Source: Mycobacterium sp. | GTDB taxonomy: Bacteria; Actinomycetota; Actinomycetes; Mycobacteriales; Mycobacteriaceae | Assembly (NCBI RefSeq): GCF_029961025.1 | Contig: NZ_JASBVP010000007.1 | Span: 469,376-533,375, forward strand | Length of the DNA: 64,000 nucleotides | Direction of reading: 5' to 3' | Part shown: in pieces, positions 51,265-61,392 of the stretch | How positions within the stretch are numbered: position 1 is the stretch's first letter | Layout: each line of letters opens with the position of its first letter | Made by a program: the position numbers and the translations under genes | The notes under the pieces: model-generated | What the model saw: the letters and a program-made list of their open reading frames with translations, nothing else | Database searches by the model: none | What the model was told of the DNA's origin: nothing

Positions 51265-53940
51265 TCATTTGGCGCCGCTCCTCCTCATCGCTGCGCCCGC
51301 ATCGTCGCCGGCGGGGGGCGTTGTCGCCACCGGTTCCGGTGGCGGCGCCGCCAGGTCGACTTCGACGGTGAGCCCACCGCCGGGGGTGTCGGCCGCCCGG
51401 ATGGTGCCGTCCATCGCCTCGACGAAGCCCTTGGCCACCGACAGCCCGAGGCCCAGTCCGGTGGTGTTGTCGCGGTCACCGAGGCGCTGGAACGGTTCGA
51501 ACATCCGCTCGGCGGCACCTTTGGCGACGCCCGGTCCCTCGTCAACGACGTTGATCAGCACCCGCTTACCGGCCTGACCCGCCTTGACCCACACCAGGCT
51601 ACCGGGGGCGTACCGCAGCGCGTTGTCGATGAGGTTTGCCAGCACCCGTTCCAGCAGGCCGGCGTCGGCCATCGCGACCGTGCCGCCGACCTCGACTTTG
51701 ACCCGATCGAGGCTCTCCCGCCCGAACACCGCGCTACGCTTTCCGAGGCCGACCAGCGCCCGCTGGACGACCTCTTCGAGATACACCGGGGAGAGCTTGG
51801 GGCGGACCACGCCCGCAGCCAGCCGCGACGAGTCGAGCAGGTTGGCGACCAGGGCGGTCAGCTGGTCGATCGACTCTTCGATGGTGGCAAGCAGTTCGGC
51901 GGTGTCCTCGGGCGAGAAGCTGACGTCTTCGGCACGCAGGCTGGATACCGCCGCCTTGGCCGCCGCCAGCGGGGTCCGCAGATCGTGGCCGAGCGCCGAG
52001 AGCAACAGGCGGCGCAACTCGTCGGCCTGAGCGAGGGATTGGGCTTTGCTGACCTCTTCGGCGAGTTCACGCTGTTTGACCAGCCCGGCCGCCTGCGTTG
52101 CCACGGCCGACAGCACCCTGCGGTCGCGGCCGGTCAGGGTGCGCCCGGACAGCAGCATCCAGAACTCCTCGTCACCCACCTCCACGGCGGTATCGGCCGA
52201 ATCGACCGTCACGCAGGGGTCCTTGCCCACGCAGGCGATGATCTGCGGTTGGCCGTCAACCTTCCGCACGAGGCTCACCGCGCGCTGGGAATAGGTCTCG
52301 CGAACTCGCTCCAGCAAGGTGTTGAGATCGGCACCGCGCAGCACCGATCCGGCGAAGAGGGCTAACAGCTCGGCCTCCTGAGCCGCGCGCCCGGCGTCCC
52401 GGGCGCGCCGGGCCGCGGAGTCCACCAGCGCGGCGATCGCTATCGCGACCCCCAGCAGAACCACTTCCATGACGAGGTGGCTCGGGCTGGCGATGGCGAA
52501 GCTGTACCGGGGCTCGGTCAGGAAGTAATCCAACAGCGCCCCGGACAACAGCCCCGCCAATATTGCCGGTGCCATGCCACCGAACAGCGCAACGGCGATC
52601 ACCCCAAGGAAGAAGAGGGCGGTCTTCCCGCCGACGTCCAGCACCCGATCGAACCAGGCCATGGTGATCCCGAGGATGGCCGACGGCACCAGGATCGCGG
52701 CCAGCCACGACGCGATGTGGCGGGCACGCGGCGAGATCGGCGGCAGGGACAACCCGTGGCTGGCCTGCTCGTGGGTGACCAGGTGCACGTCGATCTTCCC
52801 CGAGCGCTCGATGGTCGCCTCGCCGATTCCCTCACTGAAGAGCCGCGCCCACCGTGACCGCCTGGAGGTGCCCAGCACCAGCTGGGTGGCGTTGGCCTCG
52901 CGGGCGAAGTCCAGCAGCGCTGTCGGCACGTCGTCGCCGACCACGGTGTGCACCGTCGCACCCAGGCTGGCGGCCAGTTCGCGCACCTTGCCCATCTGCG
53001 GCGCCGACACCCCCGACAGCCCGTCGCTGCGCACGACATGCACCACCATCAGTTGCGCGCTCGACTTCGAGGCGATGCGGGAGGCGCGGCGCACCAACGT
53101 TTCCGATTCCGGGCCGCCGGTCACCGCGACCACCACGCGTTCGCGGGCTTCCCAGGTGTCGGTGATCTTTTTCTCGGCGCGGTATTTCGCCAGCGCCGCG
53201 TCGACCTGATCCGCAAGCCAGAGCAGCGCGAGTTCCCGTAGCGCGGTCAGGTTGCCGGGGCGAAAGTAGTTGGACAGCGCCGCATCGATGCGCTCCGGGG
53301 GGTAGACGTTGCCGTGGGCGAGCCTGCGCCGCAACGCTTCCGGTGTGATGTCGACCAGCTCGATCTGGGATGCTTTTCGAACGACTTCGTCGGGCACGGT
53401 TTCCCGCTGCTCGATTCCGGTGATCTGGGCAACGACATCGTTGAGGCTCTCCAGGTGCTGGATATTGACGGTCGAGATCACGGTGATTCCGGCGTCGAGC
53501 AGTTCTTCGACGTCCTGCCACCGCTTGGCGTTTTTGCTGCCCGGAACATTGGTATGCGCGTATTCGTCGACCAGCACCACCTCCGGCCGGCGCCGCAGCA
53601 CCGCCTCGACATCGAGTTCGGGAAACCGGGTTCCGCGATAGCAGATGTAGCGCGGCGGAATGATCTCGATGCCTTCGAGCAGTTCGGCGATCTTCTTGCG
53701 GCCATGCGTCTCTACCACGGCTGCGACGACGTCGGTGCCACGTTCCAGCCTGCGGTGCGCCTCACCGAGCATGGCGTAGGTCTTGCCGACACCCGGCGCC
53801 GCACCGAGATAGATGCGCAGCTCGCCGCGTTTGTGCGGTTGCGCCACATGCGTGACCGGCTCATCCCGCCCGGTCGGTCCCGGCACGGGCCGCTCGTCGG
53901 GGCTGGTTACTCTGGGCGCAACCGATTCGTTGATGCTCAC
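51265..53940 (-). CDS. kdpD: Sensor histidine kinase KdpD
   Basis: An 891-residue membrane sensor. The KdpD N-terminal domain (about 36-245) has Walker A YLGAAPGVGKTYAM and VETHGRKK, a Usp domain follows (about 265-390), then four membrane helices (about 410-505), a GAF domain, and a kinase core with phosphoacceptor histidine in LSALGHDLRTPLAAAK and ATP-binding motifs LIDNALRYAP, DEGPGVAKG and GLGLGLSVAKG. It senses potassium limitation and phosphorylates KdpE. The first about 35 residues are an extension rich in Pro compared with M. tuberculosis KdpD. The GTG is 11 bases after the kdpC stop. Confidence 0.97.
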   Translation of the reverse strand: MSINESVAPRVTSPDERPVPGPTGRDEPVTHVAQPHKRGELRIYLGAAPGVGKTYAMLGEAHRRLERGTDVVAAVVETHGRKKIAELLEGIEIIPPRYICYRGTRFPELDVEAVLRRRPEVVLVDEYAHTNVPGSKNAKRWQDVEELLDAGITVISTVNIQHLESLNDVVAQITGIEQRETVPDEVVRKASQIELVDITPEALRRRLAHGNVYPPERIDAALSNYFRPGNLTALRELALLWLADQVDAALAKYRAEKKITDTWEARERVVVAVTGGPESETLVRRASRIASKSSAQLMVVHVVRSDGLSGVSAPQMGKVRELAASLGATVHTVVGDDVPTALLDFAREANATQLVLGTSRRSRWARLFSEGIGEATIERSGKIDVHLVTHEQASHGLSLPPISPRARHIASWLAAILVPSAILGITMAWFDRVLDVGGKTALFFLGVIAVALFGGMAPAILAGLLSGALLDYFLTEPRYSFAIASPSHLVMEVVLLGVAIAIAALVDSAARRARDAGRAAQEAELLALFAGSVLRGADLNTLLERVRETYSQRAVSLVRKVDGQPQIIACVGKDPCVTVDSADTAVEVGDEEFWMLLSGRTLTGRDRRVLSAVATQAAGLVKQRELAEEVSKAQSLAQADELRRLLLSALGHDLRTPLAAAKAAVSSLRAEDVSFSPEDTAELLATIEESIDQLTALVANLLDSSRLAAGVVRPKLSPVYLEEVVQRALVGLGKRSAVFGRESLDRVKVEVGGTVAMADAGLLERVLANLIDNALRYAPGSLVWVKAGQAGKRVLINVVDEGPGVAKGAAERMFEPFQRLGDRDNTTGLGLGLSVAKGFVEAMDGTIRAADTPGGGLTVEVDLAAPPPEPVATTPPAGDDAGAAMRRSGAK

Positions 53941-53951
53941 ACGGCTATCAT

Positions 53952-54899
53952 CTATCGAACTTGCCCCGACTTCACCGGATATATACGGTCCAGCTCGATA
54001 TTGAGCAGCAACACGTTGACCCGCGCTTGGCCGATAAAGCCGAGCAGTGGACCGTGCTGGTTCTTGCGCACCACGGAGCGCACCTGCTCGGGGCTGACTC
54101 CCCGCGCTTTAGCCACCCGGGCCACCTGGATATCGGCGTACGCCGGCGAGATGTCGGGGTCGAGGCCGCTGGCGCTGGCCGTGACGGCGTCCGCGGGTAC
54201 CGCCGGGTGATCGGGCGCCGTACCCCGAATCGGCACGATCTGGCCGATCGAATAGTCCTGGCCGTACTCTGCGCATTCCACGGTCACGCCCCGGTATTGA
54301 GCCAGGAACACTCCGGGAGCTTCGCCCGGCTGCCTGCGGCAGGGCTCGTTAACGCTGATCACCCGCGTCGGATGAGCGACGTTGCCGCGCGAATCCCGGG
54401 GGCCGATCACCGACAACACCGCGCCGACCCCGCTTCCGGTGCAGAACGGGCGCGAACCGTCAACCCCCTCGAGCCGGGCGACCGCGACGCTGCGCGCGCA
54501 CACCTGGGTGAGCAGACTGGGTTTAAAGCCCGCGGTGGCCGGGTCCGCGCCCGCGGCCAGCTTGGCCGGGTCGGCAGGCGTGTCGACGATGCTTTCCGGG
54601 CCCAGATTGCTGCCGCCGGAGGCGAGAGGATCATAGCCGGCTCCAGCCGCCGACGGTCTGCTTTGGAAGTACTGCGGCAGCGGGTTGCCGTCCTTATCGG
54701 TGAACAGCTGGCCGATCAGCTCGCTGCCGACGGGCTTTCCGGAGACCGTGACGATCGAGCCGTTCGCCTTGTGGCGCAGCCCGGGCAACTGGGCCACTCC
54801 CCAGACGACCAGGGGATAGGCGATTCCGGTGATCACGGTCAGCACCAGCAGGGCGCGCAGTGCCGCCCAATGCAGGCGAGCCAGGTTGGACAGTTTCAT
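53952..54899 (-). CDS. kdpC: Potassium-transporting ATPase subunit KdpC, with large insertion
   Basis: A 315-residue KdpC, against the usual about 190. The ends are canonical: an N-terminal membrane helix (about 13-37), PQYFQSRPSAAGAGYDPLAS and GGSNLGP, then VTASASGLDPDISPAYADIQ and the C-terminal LLGFIGQARVNVLLLNIELD. Between about 103 and 235 there is an extra segment with four cysteines (C134, C153, C187, C209), on the external side of the membrane, where disulphides can form. KdpC stabilises the KdpAB complex. It begins one base after kdpB ends. Confidence 0.93.
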   Translation of the reverse strand: MKLSNLARLHWAALRALLVLTVITGIAYPLVVWGVAQLPGLRHKANGSIVTVSGKPVGSELIGQLFTDKDGNPLPQYFQSRPSAAGAGYDPLASGGSNLGPESIVDTPADPAKLAAGADPATAGFKPSLLTQVCARSVAVARLEGVDGSRPFCTGSGVGAVLSVIGPRDSRGNVAHPTRVISVNEPCRRQPGEAPGVFLAQYRGVTVECAEYGQDYSIGQIVPIRGTAPDHPAVPADAVTASASGLDPDISPAYADIQVARVAKARGVSPEQVRSVVRKNQHGPLLGFIGQARVNVLLLNIELDRIYPVKSGQVR

Positions 54900-54900
54900 C

Positions 54901-57072
54901 TCAGGACATCCCGGGAAGGAGTTGCACCACCAGGTCGATCAGTTTGATCCCGATGAACGGGGCGATAATGCCGCCGAGGCCATAGATATAGAGATTGCGG
55001 CTCAACAGCTTTGACGCGCTGCTCGGGGTGTAGCGCACGCCGCGCAGCGCCAGCGGGATCAGCAGCACGATGATGATCGCGTTGAAGATCACCGCCGAAA
55101 GGATCGCCGACTGTGGGCTGTGCAACCGCATCACGTTGATCAGATCCAGTCCGGGGAACAGTGCCACGAACATCGCCGGGATGATGGCGAAGTATTTCGC
55201 GATGTCGTTGGCGATCGAAAACGTGGTCAACGCCCCGCGGGTGATCAGCAGCTGCTTGCCGATTTCGACGATCTCGATGAGCTTGGTGGGGTCGGAGTCC
55301 AAGTCGACCATGTTGCCGGCCTCTTTGGCCGCGCTGGTTCCGGTGTTCATCGCCACCCCGACGTCGGCCTGGGCCAGCGCCGGTGCGTCGTTGGTGCCGT
55401 CACCGGTCATCGCGACCAGCCGGCCGCCCTCCTGCTCCCGCTTGATCAGCGCCATCTTGTCTTCGGGGGTAGCCTCGGCGAGGAAGTCGTCGACCCCGGC
55501 CTCCTCGGCGATCGCCTTGGCGGTCAACGGATTGTCGCCGGTGATCATGACCGTGCGGATGCCCATTTTCCGCATCTCGTCGAAGCGCTGACGCATGCCG
55601 CGCTTGACCACATCCTTGAGGTGGATGACGCCGAGCACCTCGGCTTTCGTTGTCTCCTGACCGCCATCGGTATCCCGCCTGACCTCGCCCACCACCAGCG
55701 GGGTTCCGCCGGCAGCGGAGATGCCGTCGACGATCTCTCCAAGGATGGCGGGAACGGTGCCGCCCTGGCGGCGGATCCAGTCGGCCACCGAACTGGCCGC
55801 GCCCTTACGTAACTGTCGTCCGTCCAGGTCCACGCCCGACATCCGCGTCGCCGCGCTGAACTCCACCCAGTGGGCGCGGGCGAGTTCGCCGGGTGTCCGC
55901 TCGCGCAGCCCGTAGGCCTGTTTGGCGTACACGACGATCGAACGGCCCTCCGGGGTTTCGTCGGCGAGGCTGGACAGCTGCGCGACGTCGGCGAACTGCT
56001 CCGGTGTGATGCCGCTGAGCGGAATGAAGTCCGATGCCTCCCGGTTGCCGAGCGTGATGGTCCCGGTTTTGTCCAGCAGCAGGGTGTTGACGTCGCCGGC
56101 CGCCTCCACCGCGCGGCCCGACATGGCCAGCACGTTGCGTTGAACCAGCCGGTCCATGCCGGCGATACCGATCGCCGACAGCAACGCGCCGATGGTGGTG
56201 GGGATCAGGCACACCAGCAGCGCTACCAAGACAATCCCGGTGACGCCGTTGTTGTTGAGCGCCTGGGTGTTGGGAACCCCGGGGTTGTTCGTCTTGGAGT
56301 AGATCGCCAACGGCTGCAAGGTGGCGACCGCGAAGACGAAGATGATGGTCAGCGCCGCGAGCAGGATGTTCAGCGCGATTTCGTTGGGGGTCTTTTGCCG
56401 GTTGGCGCCCTCGACCAGTGCGATCATCCGGTCGATGAAGCTCTCGCCGGGCTTCTGGGTGATTTTGACCACAATGCGGTCCGAGAGCACGGTCGTGCCG
56501 CCGGTCACCGCCGAGCGGTCGCCGCCGGACTCCCGGATCACCGGAGCTGATTCGCCGGTGATTGCCGATTCATTCACCGACGCAATGCCTTCCACGACAT
56601 CCCCATCGCCGGGGATGATTTCACCCGCCTCGACGACGACGATGTCGCCTTGCCGCAGTTCCGGCGCCCGGACGTCCTCTCGGGTGCCTTCGGCGCCGGG
56701 AACCCAATTGTGTAGGCGGTGGGCGATGGTGTCTGCCTTGGACTGGCGCAGGGTGGCGGCCTGCGCTTTTCCGCGCCCTTCGGCGACCGCTTCGGCGAGG
56801 TTGGCGAAAAGTACCGTCAGCCAAAGCCAGAACACGACCAGCCAGCCGAACCACGACGAGTTGCGGATCGCCAGCACGGTCGACCACACCGCGCTGATCT
56901 CGACGATGAACATCACCGGGTTGCGCCACAGGGTGCGCGGATCGAGCTTTCGCAGCGCGTCGGGCAGCGACTTGCCCAGCATCTTCGGATCCAGCAGCCC
57001 GCCCTGAACGCGTCCGGTCGGCGCGTGAGCGGACCGCAGTGACCCGGGTGAATCGGCTGTGGATAGCGGCAT
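54901..57072 (-). CDS. kdpB: Potassium-transporting P-type ATPase subunit KdpB
   Basis: A 723-residue P-type ATPase that energises potassium uptake. The phosphorylated aspartate is D334 in LLDKTGTIT, and the dephosphorylation motif is TGES at 172-175, whose serine corresponds to the inhibitory phosphorylation site in E. coli Kdp[21 protein letters not shown] and [20 protein letters not shown] are the hinge motifs. The ATG at 57072 lies two bases after kdpA; the frame runs open upstream inside kdpA to 57312, but that part is not homologous to KdpB. Confidence 0.97.
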   Translation of the reverse strand: MPLSTADSPGSLRSAHAPTGRVQGGLLDPKMLGKSLPDALRKLDPRTLWRNPVMFIVEISAVWSTVLAIRNSSWFGWLVVFWLWLTVLFANLAEAVAEGRGKAQAATLRQSKADTIAHRLHNWVPGAEGTREDVRAPELRQGDIVVVEAGEIIPGDGDVVEGIASVNESAITGESAPVIRESGGDRSAVTGGTTVLSDRIVVKITQKPGESFIDRMIALVEGANRQKTPNEIALNILLAALTIIFVFAVATLQPLAIYSKTNNPGVPNTQALNNNGVTGIVLVALLVCLIPTTIGALLSAIGIAGMDRLVQRNVLAMSGRAVEAAGDVNTLLLDKTGTITLGNREASDFIPLSGITPEQFADVAQLSSLADETPEGRSIVVYAKQAYGLRERTPGELARAHWVEFSAATRMSGVDLDGRQLRKGAASSVADWIRRQGGTVPAILGEIVDGISAAGGTPLVVGEVRRDTDGGQETTKAEVLGVIHLKDVVKRGMRQRFDEMRKMGIRTVMITGDNPLTAKAIAEEAGVDDFLAEATPEDKMALIKREQEGGRLVAMTGDGTNDAPALAQADVGVAMNTGTSAAKEAGNMVDLDSDPTKLIEIVEIGKQLLITRGALTTFSIANDIAKYFAIIPAMFVALFPGLDLINVMRLHSPQSAILSAVIFNAIIIVLLIPLALRGVRYTPSSASKLLSRNLYIYGLGGIIAPFIGIKLIDLVVQLLPGMS

Positions 57073-57074
57073 CT

Positions 57075-58745
57075 CTAGTGGATTCCTTCGGCGAGGGGCC
57101 CAAGCGCCAGGGCGGGCAGGAAGGTGAGGGCAACAAGAATCAGCGTCACCCCGGCGACCATTCCGACGAACTGCGGGCGGTGGGTGGGCAGGGTGCCGAG
57201 CGAAGCCGGGGTCATGCGCTGGCGGGCCAGTGAGCCGGCCAGGGCGAGCACCAGGATGATCGGCAAGAACCGGCCGAAGACCATCGCCAGCCCCAGTGCG
57301 GTGTTGTACCACACGGTGTTGGCGGAGAGACCCGCGAACGCGGAGCCATTGTTGTTGGCGGCGGAGGTGAACGCGTACAGCACCTCCGAGAGGCCGTGCG
57401 GCCCGGTGTTGAGCATGCTCGCGCGCTCGCCCGCCAGCGCCATCGCGATTGCGGTGCCGAGCAGCACGATGAGGGGGGTGACAAGGAAATAGCTTGCCGC
57501 GAGCTTGATTTCGCGCGCCGTGATCTTCTTGCTGAGGTATTCCGGGGTGCGGCCCACCATCAGACCGGCGACGAATACCGTGATCACCGCCAAAATGAGC
57601 ATGCCGTAGAGGCCCGAGCCCACTCCGCCCGGCGCCACCTCGCCCAGCTGCATGTTGAACATCGTCATCATGCCTCCGAGGGCGGTGTAGGAGTCATGCT
57701 GGGAGTCGATCGCGCCGGTGGAGGTGAGGGTGGTGGCGTCGGCGAACACCGCGGAGTTGGCCACCCCGAAGCGCTGCTCGACCCCTTCCAGGGCCGCGCG
57801 GGCCGCCGTGGGCGCCGTGCCGTGGTGCTGCAGCTGAAACAGGCCGATGAGGGCGACACTGATGGTCGCGAGTGTTGCCATGACCGCGACGATCGCGTAG
57901 CCCTGCTTTGTGCTGCCCACCATGCGACCGAAGGTGCGCGGCAGCGAGAAACTGATCACCAGCAGCAGGAAGATCTCCACCCAGTTCGTCCAGGCGGTCG
58001 GGTTTTCGAACGGATGGGCGGAGTTGGCGTTATAAAAGCCGCCGCCGTTGGTGCCGAGTTCCTTGATGACCTCTTGGCTGGCGACCGGACCGCCGGTGAT
58101 CGTCTGCTGCGCGCCGCCCAGCGTGGTCACCACCTGGTCGTTGAGGTGGAAATTCTGAACGGCGCCCCCGGTGAGCAACACCACCGCGCCCAGGGCAGCC
58201 ATCGGCAGCAGGATGCGCAGCGTGCCGCGCACCAGATCCACCCAGAAGTTGCCCAGCTCAGTGGTTTTCGTCCGCGCAAAGCCGCGGACCAGGGCCATCG
58301 CCACCGCCATGCCGCTCGCGGCCGAGACGAAGTTTTGCACCGCCAAACCGGCCATCTGCACCAGATGGCCCTGTGTCGACTCTCCCGAATACGCCTGCCA
58401 GTTGGTGTTGGTCACGAAGCTGACGGCGGTGTTCCACGCCAGCGCCGGCGTCATCGGTGTCGCCGGCTCATGCAGATGCAGCGGCAACTTGCCCTGCACC
58501 AGTTCAAAGAAAAAGAGGAACAAGATGCTGACCGCCGAGAACGCCAGCACGCTACGGGCGTAACCGTCCCACGTCTGCTGGGCTTTGGGGTCGGCTCCAA
58601 TGACGCGGTAGATGACCCGCTCGACCCGCCAGTCCCGCGTCGAGGTGTAGACGCGGTACATGTAATCACCCAGCGGTACATGCACCACCGCCAGCGCCAC
58701 CACAAGCAGGGCGAGGAACGCCATCCCCGCCGATGGGGTACTCAC
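57075..58745 (-). CDS. kdpA: Potassium-transporting ATPase subunit KdpA
   Basis: A 556-residue membrane protein with about ten helices that binds and passes potassium to KdpB. The four pore-loop regions are recognisable: [51 protein letters not shown], and the region near [20 protein letters not shown]. The GTG start comes immediately after the kdpF stop (TAGGTG). Length is a little below that of M. tuberculosis KdpA (571). Confidence 0.97.
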   Translation of the reverse strand: MSTPSAGMAFLALLVVALAVVHVPLGDYMYRVYTSTRDWRVERVIYRVIGADPKAQQTWDGYARSVLAFSAVSILFLFFFELVQGKLPLHLHEPATPMTPALAWNTAVSFVTNTNWQAYSGESTQGHLVQMAGLAVQNFVSAASGMAVAMALVRGFARTKTTELGNFWVDLVRGTLRILLPMAALGAVVLLTGGAVQNFHLNDQVVTTLGGAQQTITGGPVASQEVIKELGTNGGGFYNANSAHPFENPTAWTNWVEIFLLLVISFSLPRTFGRMVGSTKQGYAIVAVMATLATISVALIGLFQLQHHGTAPTAARAALEGVEQRFGVANSAVFADATTLTSTGAIDSQHDSYTALGGMMTMFNMQLGEVAPGGVGSGLYGMLILAVITVFVAGLMVGRTPEYLSKKITAREIKLAASYFLVTPLIVLLGTAIAMALAGERASMLNTGPHGLSEVLYAFTSAANNNGSAFAGLSANTVWYNTALGLAMVFGRFLPIILVLALAGSLARQRMTPASLGTLPTHRPQFVGMVAGVTLILVALTFLPALALGPLAEGIH

Positions 58746-58835
58746 CTAGAACCGTTCCGGAAAGAGCAGGGCCACCGCCAGGTAGACCGCCAGGAGCGTG
58801 GCCAGCGCCAGGCCCACGGCGTTGTCGTAGCTCAC
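58746..58835 (-). CDS. kdpF: KdpF, small potassium-ATPase subunit
   Basis: A 29-residue hydrophobic peptide: GTG start, VSYDNAVGLALATLLAVYLA then VALLFPERF. It matches KdpF, a single-helix subunit that stabilises the KdpFABC complex. It ends directly before kdpA and its GTG overlaps the stop of the upstream 27-residue sORF by four bases (GTGA). Confidence 0.92.
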   Translation of the reverse strand: MSYDNAVGLALATLLAVYLAVALLFPERF

Positions 58836-58915
58836 AGTCGTTCGACCAGCCTCTGCGCCCAGCCCAGCAGGGCGAAGACCACCACTGTCAGCAGGATGTA
58901 GGCCACCACGGCCAT
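58832..58915 (-). CDS. 27-residue membrane peptide upstream of kdpF
   Basis: A short open reading frame with ATG start preceded at three bases by GGAGA encodes MAVVAYILLTVVVFALLGWA then QRLVERL. It is one predicted membrane helix with a positively charged end. The stop overlaps the kdpF start (GTGA), so it is the first cistron of the kdp operon. Size and character resemble KdpF, but the sequence is different. Its good ribosome-binding site and coupling support translation; function is unknown, possibly an extra Kdp subunit or a regulator. Confidence 0.75.
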   Translation of the reverse strand: MAVVAYILLTVVVFALLGWAQRLVERL

Positions 58916-59008
58916 AGCGTCTCCGTTCGCGACAAGCAAATCAGGTCGATCATCAAACACTATGCGGGCAACACGCAACTTGCCCTCGGCGGGAGGACGT
59001 CAACGACG
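58916..59008 (-). promoter_or_regulatory. Upstream region of the kdp operon
   Basis: The 93-base gap between trcS and the first kdp cistron is the only place for a dedicated kdp promoter. At 58997-59009 ACGTC-AAC-GACGT forms a small inverted repeat that reaches the trcS stop codon; it could be part of a KdpE site, but I know no consensus to test it against. Confidence 0.4.
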
Positions 59009-60628
59009 TTAAGCCCCACCGGCGCGCTGCCGCTTCTCCGTTGACGCTTTCTTTACGGGCTTTGCGGCCCGCCCGGAGCGGCGGGCCGCGACGGTGTCGT
59101 GCGGTGTTTGACGAGTGCGGCCTGACTGCCGCGGTTTCGCGGCTGGCCGTTCGATCAGCGGAAGACGCACCGAAAAGACGGTCCGGCCGTCTGCGGACTC
59201 GGCGCTGACCGATCCCCGGTGTGCCCGGGCGATCGACGCGACGATGGCCAGGCCCAATCCGCTGCCCGACCCGTTGGAGCCGGTGTGGTGTGTGCGCACG
59301 AACCGCTCAAAGAGATGCGGCAGGAGAGCGGGGTCGATATCGGGTCCGTCATCGGCGACCGTCAGCTCGGCGTAGGGCCCCTCGGCATCGCGGCGGGTGA
59401 TGCCCGTCGTCACCGTCACTCCGGGGGGATTGTGCACCGCGGCATTGGACAGCAGGTTGCTGACGAGCTGATGCAGCCGTGCCCGATCGCCGCGGACCCA
59501 CACCGGCCCGTCCGGCAAATTCTTGACCCAGCGATGCGCGGGCGCGGCCACGGCAGCGTCATTCACCGCGTCGATGACCAGGTCGTTTAAGTCGACGTCT
59601 TCGGTCTGCAGATCGTCGCCTTCGCCAAGACGGGAGAGCAACAACAGCTCGTCGACCAGCGACGCCATCCGGCGAGCTTCCGACTCGATACGGGCGAGGG
59701 CGTATTCGGTGGTCGGTGGCAGCGCCGAACTGTCCTGGCGGGTGAGTTCGGCGTAACCCTGAATCGCCGCCAGCGGAGTCCGCAGCTCATGGCTGACGTC
59801 GGTGATGAACTGCCGCATGCGCCGATCGGATTCGGCGCGCTGCGCCAGCGCGCTATCGACGTTGTCCAGCAACCGGTTCAATGTACGCCCGACGATTCCG
59901 ACTTCGTTGTCGGGATCGGTGTCCTCCGGCTGCACCCGCACCGTGATCCGCTGATCGTCGTCGGTGAGCGGCATGGCGGCGACCTCCGCGGCCTTGGCGG
60001 CAACCCGACGCAGCGGGCGCAGGGCATAGCGCACGAGCGATATCGTGAGTCCCGCCGTGGCCAGCAATGCAGTCACGAAAAGCACTGCCGCGGTGATGGT
60101 TCTGCGCAACACCTCGCGATTGGCGAGGTTCAGCGACACCCCCACTACGAGACGGTCGCCACCGGCGGCGCGGCTGTTCACCCGGTAAGAGCCCAGGTTG
60201 CCCAACTGCTCGGTGCGCGGGGGTCCATCCTTCCAGGACTGTGCCTCGATGGCGCGCACCACATCTGCGGGCACGGACCGCGGCTCGTCTTCGGCGAAGA
60301 CCACCGACCCGATCACCACGCCGTCATGCAGTACCGCGATGACATTTCCCTCATTTTGGCCGGTGAACCCCAGCATCGCCTGTTCCAGGCTCCCGGCGCC
60401 GGCACGTGGCGACGAGCCGTCGCGGTATCTGGTGTATGAGTGGCTCAGGGCGTCCAGCGACTCGGAGACTTCCGCGTCGTTCATCGCGGTGACGTACTGC
60501 TGCAGGCTTAATACCGATATCACGCCGAAGGCCGCCAATACCACACTGACGACGGACAACACGCCGAATAGCAACTGGCGGCGCAACGAGCGGGGACGCC
60601 ACCACCGGGTGGTCGGTGCCCGGGTCAT
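59009..60628 (-). CDS. trcS: Sensor histidine kinase TrcS
   Basis: A 539-residue membrane kinase: TM1 about 17-42, external sensor about 43-176, TM2 about 177-200, HAMP, phosphoacceptor H280 in ITDVSHELRTPLAAIQG, and ATP-binding LLSNAAVHNPPG, DDGPDIDPAL and GSGSGLGLAIVA. The C-terminal 45 residues are basic and low in complexity. In M. tuberculosis TrcS phosphorylates TrcR; the signal is unknown. The ATG overlaps the trcR stop by four bases (ATGA). The longer frame up to 60763 lies inside trcR. Confidence 0.93.
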   Translation of the reverse strand: MTRAPTTRWWRPRSLRRQLLFGVLSVVSVVLAAFGVISVLSLQQYVTAMNDAEVSESLDALSHSYTRYRDGSSPRAGAGSLEQAMLGFTGQNEGNVIAVLHDGVVIGSVVFAEDEPRSVPADVVRAIEAQSWKDGPPRTEQLGNLGSYRVNSRAAGGDRLVVGVSLNLANREVLRRTITAAVLFVTALLATAGLTISLVRYALRPLRRVAAKAAEVAAMPLTDDDQRITVRVQPEDTDPDNEVGIVGRTLNRLLDNVDSALAQRAESDRRMRQFITDVSHELRTPLAAIQGYAELTRQDSSALPPTTEYALARIESEARRMASLVDELLLLSRLGEGDDLQTEDVDLNDLVIDAVNDAAVAAPAHRWVKNLPDGPVWVRGDRARLHQLVSNLLSNAAVHNPPGVTVTTGITRRDAEGPYAELTVADDGPDIDPALLPHLFERFVRTHHTGSNGSGSGLGLAIVASIARAHRGSVSAESADGRTVFSVRLPLIERPAAKPRQSGRTRQTPHDTVAARRSGRAAKPVKKASTEKRQRAGGA

Positions 60629-61392
60629 TCCGGCGGTCGCAGCATGTACCCGACCCCGCGCACCGTGTGGATCATCGGTTCTCGGCCGGCGTCGATCTTC
60701 TTGCGAAGATAGGAGATGTAGAGATCGACGATGCTGGTGCGCCCCGCGAAGTCGTAATTCCAAACCCGATCGAGGATCTCGGCGCGCGACAGTGCCCGGC
60801 GCGGATTGTGCATGAGGAATCTCAGCAACTCGAACTCGGTTACCGACAGCGGGATCGGCGTGCCGTCGCGGCGGACTTCATGGCTGGCGGTGTCCAGGGT
60901 GAGCTCGCCAACGCGGAGAGCCTCATCGGTCGGTGCGGCCAGATGGCTGGAGCGGCGCAGCAGTCCGCGCAGTCTGGCCACCAACTCCTCCAAGCTGAAC
61001 GGCTTGGTGAGGTAGTCGTCTGCCCCGGCGGTCAGGCCGGTGACTCGGTCCTTCACCGAATCCCGGGCGGTGAGGAACAGGGTGGGCGTGTGAGCGTCCG
61101 ACTCACGGACCTGCCGCAAAATCTGCAGCCCGTCGACGTCGGGAAGCATGATGTCGAGGACGAGCACATCGGGGCCGATCTCCTGGAATCTGGCGATCGC
61201 GTCTCGCCCGTTGTGGGCGACGTCGACCACCCAGCCCTCATAGTGCAGTGCCATCTTGACCAGGTTGGTCAGTGTTGGCTCGTCATCGACCAGTAACACC
61301 CGAATGGGTGATCCGTCGGCCCGCCGGATCCGGGGCAGCTGCCCGAGGATCGCCTGGCGCGGCCGCTGATCACTCGCATATCCCGACGTCAT
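60625..61392 (-). CDS. trcR: Response regulator TrcR
   Basis: A 255-residue OmpR-family regulator. A 27-residue leader precedes the receiver: VDDE at 35-38, phosphoacceptor D80 in VLVLDIMLPD, and lysine in YLTKPFSLEE. The winged helix ends [15 protein letters not shown]. tuberculosis TrcR binds AT-rich DNA in its own promoter and represses the nearby Rv1057. The ATG at 61392 follows AAGGAA with short spacing and gives the length of the known protein; an ATG at 61449 is a longer alternative. Forms an operon with trcS. Confidence 0.93.
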   Translation of the reverse strand: MTSGYASDQRPRQAILGQLPRIRRADGSPIRVLLVDDEPTLTNLVKMALHYEGWVVDVAHNGRDAIARFQEIGPDVLVLDIMLPDVDGLQILRQVRESDAHTPTLFLTARDSVKDRVTGLTAGADDYLTKPFSLEELVARLRGLLRRSSHLAAPTDEALRVGELTLDTASHEVRRDGTPIPLSVTEFELLRFLMHNPRRALSRAEILDRVWNYDFAGRTSIVDLYISYLRKKIDAGREPMIHTVRGVGYMLRPPE

